Shown: positions 58,461 to 64,000 of the stretch, piece after piece | How the letters are laid out: each line of letters begins with the position of its first letter | Position numbering within the stretch: position 1 is the first letter of the stretch | NCBI GenBank assembly: GCA_964246745.1 | Contig: CAXTRK010000002.1 | Coordinates: 124,001 to 188,000, forward strand | Direction of reading: 5' to 3' | DNA: 64,000 nucleotides | DNA from: Lichenicoccus sp964246745 | GTDB taxonomy: Bacteria; Pseudomonadota; Alphaproteobacteria; Acetobacterales; Acetobacteraceae | The notes under the pieces: model-generated | Told to the model about the DNA's origin: nothing | Seen by the model: the letters and a program-made list of their open reading frames with translations, nothing else | The model's database searches: none | Program-made: the position numbers and the translations under genes

Positions 58461-59684
58461 TCAGCGATCTTGAGCCAATCGCAGGCCGGTCACCTGCCAG
58501 CGTTTGCCGGGCGGAAAGAAGTTGCGGTAGGTCGGCCGCGCGTGGCCGTCCGATGTAGCGTAGGAGCTGCCCCGCAACACCATCTGGTTGACCATGAACT
58601 TGCCATTATATTCGCCGATCGCTCCAGTCACCGGCTTGAAACGCGGATACGGAAGATAGGCGCTGTTGGTCCATTGCCAGGCATGGCCGAAGAATTCCGG
58701 CAATTCCGCCTGCGCCGCTTCCAGTTCCGCCTCTGTCGGCAGCCTGGCCCCTGCCCAGCGTGCGAACGCATCCGCCTCGTACCAGCTTACATGGGTGACA
58801 GGCGCATCGGGCAAGGGCTTCGAGAGGCCACCGGGAGTGGCCTGCAGCCAGCCTCCCTCCTGATCCTCGCGCCAATGCATCGGCGCCTGCCAGCCTTCCT
58901 GCGACCGCTCGGCCCAGCCGTCCGACATCCACAGATCGGGCCGCGCATAGCCGCTGTCGGCGATGAAGTCGAGCCACTCCGCGTTGCGCACCAGGCGGTC
59001 AGCCAGCGCGTGCGGCTGCACCAGGTGCTGGTGGCGGGGGAACTCGTTGTCGAAGCCGAACCCCTCGCCGCTGTGACCGATCAGAGCCAGGCCGCCTTCG
59101 CGCTCGATGAAGCGGGTCGGGCCGCGGACGCCCTCTGGAGCGGTCCAGCCGGGCAGCACGGCAATGCCGCGTCCTCGCCATGACAGCGGATTCTGCGACA
59201 ATGCGTGCAGCGCGTCGGTGATCAGCAGTTCCTGGTGCTGCTGCTCGTGGTGCAAGCCGAGGGTGATAAGCTCGGCGAGGGCGTCGTCAATGACGCGGTC
59301 CAGCAGGCGGGTCAGGGCGGCGTCCACATGGATGCGGTAGGCGCTTACCTGATCGGCACTCGGCCGGGTCAGCAAGCCTCGCATCGGTCGTGGATGACGC
59401 GGTCCCACCGAGTCGTAATAGGAATTGAAAAGGAACGAGAACGTTTCCGCGAACGGCTCATACAAGGCAAGATGCGGGGACAGGACAAATTGTTCAAAGA
59501 ACCAGGTGGTGTGCGCGCGATGCCATTTGGCGGGCGATGCGTCCGACATCGACTGCACGCACTGATCCTCCGACGAAAGTCCCGCGGCAAGACGCTCGGT
59601 GTCGCCGCGCACGGCCCGACAGCGTTCCACCAGCACGTTAGGTTTTGCGGCCCGGCGGGTGGGCAGTCTCTGAAATTGGGACAT
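58461..59684 (-). CDS. egtB: Ergothioneine sulfoxide synthase EgtB
   Basis: A 407-aa non-haem iron enzyme that joins a thiol (gamma-glutamylcysteine or cysteine) to hercynine using oxygen. The DinB-like N domain supplies the iron ligands His55 in KWHRAHTTWFF and the HHEQQHQE pair at 145-152; the C-terminal formylglycine-synthase-like domain shows VTHVSWYEADAFARWAGARL, LPTEAELEAA, WQWTNSAY and VLRGSSYAT. No egtA, egtC or egtE is adjacent, as in the two-gene clusters of many proteobacteria where cysteine may be used directly or the lyase is encoded elsewhere. Confidence 0.92.
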   Translation of the reverse strand: MSQFQRLPTRRAAKPNVLVERCRAVRGDTERLAAGLSSEDQCVQSMSDASPAKWHRAHTTWFFEQFVLSPHLALYEPFAETFSFLFNSYYDSVGPRHPRPMRGLLTRPSADQVSAYRIHVDAALTRLLDRVIDDALAELITLGLHHEQQHQELLITDALHALSQNPLSWRGRGIAVLPGWTAPEGVRGPTRFIEREGGLALIGHSGEGFGFDNEFPRHQHLVQPHALADRLVRNAEWLDFIADSGYARPDLWMSDGWAERSQEGWQAPMHWREDQEGGWLQATPGGLSKPLPDAPVTHVSWYEADAFARWAGARLPTEAELEAAQAELPEFFGHAWQWTNSAYLPYPRFKPVTGAIGEYNGKFMVNQMVLRGSSYATSDGHARPTYRNFFPPGKRWQVTGLRLAQDR

Positions 59685-59721
59685 TCTCAGCTCGCGTTTC
59701 CGGTCCCAAACGACGTATCGC

Positions 59722-61341
59722 TCAAACGGTTGCCTCCGCCGCTGACGGCTCGATCAGACGCACCAGCATCTCCAGCCGATCCGCCTGCGCGGGCGGCTTG
59801 TCGGTGCGCAGGCGGGCCACGCGCGGGAAGCGCAGCGCCACGCCGGATTTGTGACGGTTCGAACGTTGCGCCGCATCAAACGCGATCTCCAGCACGATGC
59901 CCAACGCGGGCTCGTGCGCGACCTCACGCACCGGACCGAAGCGCGCCGTCGTGTGGTTGCGTATCCAGCGGTCCAGGACGACAAGCTCTGCGTCGGTAAA
60001 GCCCGAATAGGCCTTGCCCACGGGAACCAGCGCGTCTCTCCCATCCGATTCGTGCCAGAGCCCGAACGTGTAGTCCGAATAGAACGAGGAGCGCTTGCCG
60101 TGCCCGCGCTGGGCATACATCAGCACCGCGTCGATGCTGAGCGGCTCGCGCTTCCATTTCCACCACAGGCCGCGCGGCCGGCCGGGCAGATAGGCGCTGT
60201 CGCGGCGCTTCAACATCAAGCCCTCGATCGAAGCGGCGCGGGCGCCGTCACGCAGCCGCGACAGCGCTGCGAGATCACGGGCTTTGATCAGCTCGGACAG
60301 ATCCATGCGTGACGGGCGCGCGCGCGCGAACCACGCCTCAAGCCGGCGGCGCCGCTGGTCAAAGGCGAGCGGACGCAAATCCTCCGAACCCTCGAACAGG
60401 ATATCATAGAGCCGGATGGCGGCCGGAAACTGCTGCAGCATGCGTCCGCTCGGCGCCTTTCGGTTCAGGCGCTGCTGCAGGTCGGCAAACGGAGCGACGG
60501 TGTCGCCGCGACACACCAGCAGCTCGCCGTCCAGGACGGCCTCGAACGCCATCGCCTCCACGATCTCCGGGAAAGCCTCCGAGATGTCCTCGGCGCCGCG
60601 CGAATAGAGCCGCCTTCCGCCCGGCGTCGCCACCAGTTGCACCCTAATGCCGTCCCATTTCCACTCGGCGGCGAAGCGCTGGATGTCGAGTGCGGCGAGG
60701 TCGGCGGCTTCCAGCGGATGCGCCAGCATCGGCGGCCGGAACACCGGCGCGTCACGCGCGTCAGGACGCGGCCCGCGGTCCTCGATCCAGGCAAACAGAT
60801 CCTCATAGGGAGGAGACAGGCTATGCCAGACTTCCTCGATCTCGTCGGCGGCGATCCGCCCGGCGCTGAGTTCGGCCAAGGCGAGCTTGGCTACACGCAC
60901 CGACGCGCCGACACGAAGCGAGCCGGTGATCAGCTTCAGGATGGCGTATCGCACGCTGCTCGGCGAGGCGTCGAGCCAGCCCGCGACCAGGGACGGCAGC
61001 TCGGATTTAGCCACCGTCGCAAGAGCATGGACGACATCGGCAAGCAACGGGGGCGCCTGATCCCCGCGCGACTCGGGCCACATCAGCGCCACCGTCTCGG
61101 CGAGGTCGCCGACATAGTCGTAGGACCAGGCGAACAGCACTGGGTCGGCGCGGCTTTCGGCGAGGGCCCGTATCAGCCCGGGCTTGGCGGCGTCGAAGGC
61201 AAGCTCGCCGGTGAGCGCGGCCAAGCCGATGCCGCGGTCGGAATCGGGTTCCTCCTCGAAGAAGCGGCGCAGCAGCGCGATCTTGGCGAGCCGGCCCGGA
61301 CTAAGAGTCAGACGTTCCAGCAACTCGGCGAAGGCGATCAT
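59722..61341 (-). CDS. ATP-dependent DNA ligase (bacterial, damage-response type)
   Basis: A 539-aa ATP-dependent ligase with an N-terminal helical domain, the adenylation motif EWKWDGIR with nucleophile Lys228, later nucleotidyltransferase motifs (LDGELLVCRG, EGLMLKRRDSAYLPGR, WWKWKREP), and an OB-fold C domain. The layout matches the bacterial ligase family that always travels with a metallo-beta-lactamase exonuclease and has been linked to cisplatin tolerance in Caulobacter. The partner exonuclease is directly upstream with an ATGA overlap. Role: sealing or processing of damaged DNA alongside NAD-dependent LigA. Confidence 0.9.
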   Translation of the reverse strand: MIAFAELLERLTLSPGRLAKIALLRRFFEEEPDSDRGIGLAALTGELAFDAAKPGLIRALAESRADPVLFAWSYDYVGDLAETVALMWPESRGDQAPPLLADVVHALATVAKSELPSLVAGWLDASPSSVRYAILKLITGSLRVGASVRVAKLALAELSAGRIAADEIEEVWHSLSPPYEDLFAWIEDRGPRPDARDAPVFRPPMLAHPLEAADLAALDIQRFAAEWKWDGIRVQLVATPGGRRLYSRGAEDISEAFPEIVEAMAFEAVLDGELLVCRGDTVAPFADLQQRLNRKAPSGRMLQQFPAAIRLYDILFEGSEDLRPLAFDQRRRRLEAWFARARPSRMDLSELIKARDLAALSRLRDGARAASIEGLMLKRRDSAYLPGRPRGLWWKWKREPLSIDAVLMYAQRGHGKRSSFYSDYTFGLWHESDGRDALVPVGKAYSGFTDAELVVLDRWIRNHTTARFGPVREVAHEPALGIVLEIAFDAAQRSNRHKSGVALRFPRVARLRTDKPPAQADRLEMLVRLIEPSAAEATV

Positions 61342-62372
61342 GTGGACGCATCGTCCTCGTCCAAATCCTCATCACCGTAGCCGATCAGCCGCAGCGCCCG
61401 GCCGCGACGCCCCTGCTTGCCGGCTTCGTGGATCAGCGCCTCCTCGCGGCCATGCGTCACCCAGATCTCAGGCGCATCAACCTCCCCCAATGTCGCGCAC
61501 AGCTCGTCCCAGTCGGCATGGTCGGAGATCACCAGCGGCAGTTCGATGCCCTTGGCCTTGGCACGCTGACGCACGCGCATCCAGCCCGAGGCGAGACAGG
61601 TGACCGGATCGGCGAGCCGACGCGCCCAGCGGTCGGCGATCGCCGAGGGCGGCGCCAGCACGATGGCGCCCACCAAGTCCGACTTTGCCGCCACTGTCGC
61701 CGGACGGAGCGGACCAAGGTCCACGCCCATGCGGCCATAGGCCTCCGAGAGCGGGATCAGCGCGCCGTGCAGATGGATCGGCGCGTCCCAGCCGGCCTGA
61801 CGCAGCAGCGCGATCAGTCGCTGGCACTTGCCCAGCGCATAGCAGCCGATCACATGGGTGCGCTCCGGAAACAGCCGCACACTGGCCAGCAGGCGCTCGA
61901 TCTCCATGGCAGGGGGCGGGTGGCGGAACACCGGCAGCCCAAACGTGGCCTCGGTGACGAAAACCTCGCATGGGATCGGCTCGAACGGCAGGCAGGTCGG
62001 GTCCGGCACACGCTTGTAGTCGCCGGAGACCACCACCCGGCTGCCTTGCCACTCCATCGACACCTGAGCACTGCCAAGCACGTGACCCGCAGGACGCAAC
62101 AGCACTCTGACCCCATCCAGCACGATCGGCTCGCCGTAAGCCAGGCTCTGACGGGCGACCCCGGCGCGCCCCTCGCCCATGCGCACGTCCATTAGCGCCA
62201 TCGTCTCCGGGCTGGCGAGCACCGCGCCGTGACCTGGACGCGCATGATCGGCGTGCGCGTGCGTTATGATCGCACGCGCGACCGGCGCCACCGGATCAAT
62301 GTAGAAGCCGCCTGGCTCGCAATAGAGCCCGTCGCGCAGCACCTTGAGCCAGGTCTGCGGATGCGGAGCCAC
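61338..62372 (-). CDS. Ligase-associated DNA exonuclease (metallo-beta-lactamase fold)
   Basis: A 344-aa MBL-fold nuclease of the beta-CASP-like, ligase-associated group. The metal site is THAHADHARPGH (His38, His40, Asp42, His43), followed by LRPAGHVLGSAQV, VVVSGDYKR and the C-terminal SDHADWDEL and WVTHGREEAL. The opening block GLYCEPGGFYIDP is diagnostic. I place the start at the GTG 62372, after the upstream alcohol dehydrogenase stop; a start at 62429 would overlap that gene and add residues unlike the family. It forms a two-gene repair unit with the ligase. Confidence 0.88.
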   Translation of the reverse strand: MAPHPQTWLKVLRDGLYCEPGGFYIDPVAPVARAIITHAHADHARPGHGAVLASPETMALMDVRMGEGRAGVARQSLAYGEPIVLDGVRVLLRPAGHVLGSAQVSMEWQGSRVVVSGDYKRVPDPTCLPFEPIPCEVFVTEATFGLPVFRHPPPAMEIERLLASVRLFPERTHVIGCYALGKCQRLIALLRQAGWDAPIHLHGALIPLSEAYGRMGVDLGPLRPATVAAKSDLVGAIVLAPPSAIADRWARRLADPVTCLASGWMRVRQRAKAKGIELPLVISDHADWDELCATLGEVDAPEIWVTHGREEALIHEAGKQGRRGRALRLIGYGDEDLDEDDAST

Positions 62373-62394
62373 CCTGGACCGGTATGCTGCCGCA

Positions 62395-63567
62395 TCAGGC
62401 CAGGTGGAACACCACCTTGGTGCAGCCATCCTGCTTGTCGCGGAAGGTCTTGTACAATGCCGGGCCGTCGTTCAAGGTGGCGCTGCGATGGCTGATCAGT
62501 GACTGGGTGTCGATGGTGCCGTCCTGGATCAGCTTGGTCAGCGGTTCGAGATAGCGCTTCACGTGGGTCTGGCCGCTCTTCATGGTGAGACCCTTCTGGA
62601 CGATTGCCGCCATGTTGAGCGGCACCGGGCCGGCATAGACGCCCGGCACCGAAACCGTGCCTGCCGGACGCACCGCCTGGATCATCTGTTCAAGCGCATA
62701 AGGCCGCTGCGTGCTGGTCAGCTTTTCCTGTAGCTTGCTGACTAGGCCGAAGGCGCCGTGTCCGGCTGTGGCCTCCATGCCGACGCAGTCGATCACGCAG
62801 TCCGCACCCTCGCCGCCGCTGATCTCCCTGATGCGCTCCATGACGTCCTCGGACTTGAAGTCAATGACGTCCGTGGCGCCGACGCCGCGGGCAAGCGCGA
62901 TGCGTTCAGGCTGGTTCTCGATGATGATGATCCGCGCGGCCCCCATATGCTTCGCCGCCTGGACCGCGAAGAAGCCGACCGGTCCCGCCCCCCAGATCGC
63001 GACGATATCGCCCGGCTGTATCTGTGCGTGTTCCGCCGCCTGCCATCCGGTCGGCAGGATGTCGGTCAGGAACAGCGCCTGCTCGTCGGTGAGGTCGTCC
63101 GGCACCACCATGGGCGCGATGTCGGCCATCGGCACCCGCACATATTCCGCTTGTCCGCCCGCGTAGCCGCCGGTCAGGTGCGAATAGCCGAACAAACCGG
63201 CGGTGGTGTAGCCGAACATCTTGGCGGCCGCCGCGGAATTGCGGTTGGAGCGTTGGCAGCACGACCAGTTGCCCAGCTTGCACTGTCGGCACTCTCCGCA
63301 ATTGATGTTGAAGGGCACCACGACGCGGTCGCCACGCTTCAACGGATGCGAGGTCGAGCCGACTTCGACAACCTCGCCCATGAATTCGTGGCCAAGCACG
63401 TCGCCACTCTCCATGCCGGGCATCTGGCCGTCGAAAAGGTGCAGATCCGAGCCGCAGATGGCGCAACTCGTCACCTTCAGGATGACGTCGCGAGCATCTT
63501 CAATCGTCGGGTCCGGGACGGTATCGCAGCGGATATCGTCCTTGCCATGCCAACATAATGCGCGCAT
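62395..63567 (-). CDS. Zinc-dependent alcohol dehydrogenase (MDR superfamily)
   Basis: A 390-aa GroES-like dehydrogenase close to the glutathione-independent formaldehyde-dehydrogenase-like group. Catalytic zinc ligands are in SCAICGSDLHLFDG and GHEFMGEVVEVG; the structural zinc site is CGECRQCKLGNWSCC. The Rossmann motif is VAIWGAGPVGFFAV. An insert with AKMFGYTTAGLFGYSHLTGG is typical of this subgroup. The specific alcohol or aldehyde is unknown. It lies upstream of the repair genes on the same strand with a 22-base gap, so co-transcription is possible. Confidence 0.87.
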   Translation of the reverse strand: MRALCWHGKDDIRCDTVPDPTIEDARDVILKVTSCAICGSDLHLFDGQMPGMESGDVLGHEFMGEVVEVGSTSHPLKRGDRVVVPFNINCGECRQCKLGNWSCCQRSNRNSAAAAKMFGYTTAGLFGYSHLTGGYAGGQAEYVRVPMADIAPMVVPDDLTDEQALFLTDILPTGWQAAEHAQIQPGDIVAIWGAGPVGFFAVQAAKHMGAARIIIIENQPERIALARGVGATDVIDFKSEDVMERIREISGGEGADCVIDCVGMEATAGHGAFGLVSKLQEKLTSTQRPYALEQMIQAVRPAGTVSVPGVYAGPVPLNMAAIVQKGLTMKSGQTHVKRYLEPLTKLIQDGTIDTQSLISHRSATLNDGPALYKTFRDKQDGCTKVVFHLA

Positions 63568-63660
63568 CCGCCCTGTCTCCTGGTTGATATGCGGGCCAAC
63601 GCGCCTTCAGTGCCAGGGTTGTGCGATCACGCGGTTCTGCACGACGGACATCCAGGCGGC

Positions 63661-64000
63661 CTACTCTGCCGCGGCTGGCCGCCGGCGTCTGGCGAGATGC
63701 CAGGCTCGCCTCAGGCCGGAGCGCTGCTGCGCCAGCCAGCCGCCGGTCGCCATTGCCTCGTCCGCGCCGAGATCGCCGGTCTCGACCACGCGGCTGTGGA
63801 AGTCCGCGGTGCCGAACAGCATGTCCCACCACGGGAACACCGCGCCAAAATTGCCGGAGCGCGGTCCCGACGCGCGCAGTCCATGATGGGCACGGTGGAA
63901 CCGAGGCGAGACCAGCAGCCGTTCGCCAAGCCACCCATACGAGACCCGGGTATTGGCGTGCGACAGGCTCTCAACCAGACGCAGGCATAGCACCAGCAGC
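63661..64000 (-). CDS. Sterol desaturase / fatty acid hydroxylase family protein, partial
   Basis: The C-terminal part (about 112 codons) of a membrane hydroxylase; the gene runs off the window edge at 64000, so its start is not visible. A histidine box is seen in SPRFHRAHHG, followed by the family-typical NFGAVFPWWDMLFGT. The C terminus is basic. It differs in wording from the hydroxylase of the sphingolipid island, so it need not share its substrate. Confidence 0.78.
   Translation of the reverse strand, partial: LLVLCLRLVESLSHANTRVSYGWLGERLLVSPRFHRAHHGLRASGPRSGNFGAVFPWWDMLFGTADFHSRVVETGDLGADEAMATGGWLAQQRSGLRRAWHLARRRRPAAAE

Noticed and set aside
1..64000. CRISPR arrays, riboswitches and rRNA genes.
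   Set aside because: No regularly spaced 25-40 base repeats, no recognisable riboswitch core upstream of the transport, ergothioneine or sphingolipid genes, and no rRNA sequence were found by reading.

Overview
The window is G+C-rich bacterial DNA (about two thirds G+C by eye), densely coding, with many ATGA, GTGA and TGATG stop/start overlaps. The gene content points to an alphaproteobacterium, most likely in or near the Acetobacteraceae: a ChvG/ChvI-type two-component pair, a Tad/Flp pilus locus, a bacterial sphingolipid cluster, an EgtB-EgtD ergothioneine pair and a DNA ligase plus ligase-associated exonuclease pair. This placement rests on gene content alone. No rRNA, CRISPR array, prophage or replication origin was seen.

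Layout. 0.1-3.8 kb: ChvI/ChvG-like regulator and sensor, then an AI-2E-family permease. 4.0-15 kb: Tad pilus locus, with flp-cpaA-cpaB-cpaC-short cpaD-cpaE-cpaF-tadB-tadC-tadD on the plus strand meeting tadG-tadE-tadE on the minus strand. 15-19.5 kb: FAD-linked oxidase, EEP-family phosphatase/nuclease, GST, tRNA-Ala and an MFS permease. 19.9-29 kb: tRNA-Thr, then a sphingolipid island. It holds an acyl-ACP ligase, a ceramide-reductase-like SDR, an ACP and serine palmitoyltransferase on the plus strand, a GNAT-type ceramide synthase and a fatty-acid-hydroxylase-like protein on the minus strand, then a GT32-like glycosyltransferase, an inositol-phosphate-cytidylyltransferase-like NTP transferase and a CDP-alcohol phosphotransferase. 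The first six genes can make a hydroxylated ceramide; the last three look like a headgroup module.

29-39.2 kb: a seven-gene minus-strand operon: TonB receptor, DszC/SfnB-like and NtaA/DszA-like flavin monooxygenases, and a peptide-type ABC importer (binding protein, two permeases, fused double ATPase). It is probably for scavenging an organosulfur or similar compound. 39.2-47.8 kb: a tandemly duplicated beta-propeller protein of unknown function, trpS, YjbQ, a CHRD protein, a solitary DPPY methyltransferase, a MaoC-like protein with an in-frame 15-bp repeat expansion, a chemoreceptor and an iron alcohol dehydrogenase. 47.8-55.6 kb: SGNH hydrolase and S-formylglutathione hydrolase, a GtaA-like glutaminase family protein, an RTX-like protein with a defective zinc site, and a bestrophin-like channel. 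55.6-57.4 kb: a decayed IS630 element split by an IS5-family fragment and an intact PrlF-YhaV toxin-antitoxin pair. 57.4-64 kb: egtB-egtD, ligase-exonuclease pair, zinc alcohol dehydrogenase and a truncated sterol-desaturase-family gene at the window edge.

The strongest candidates for something little described are the putative ceramide headgroup module (26.4-29.0 kb), the mixed TonB/monooxygenase/peptide-ABC operon (29-39 kb), and the duplicated propeller protein with paired inverted repeats upstream (39.3-41.6 kb).
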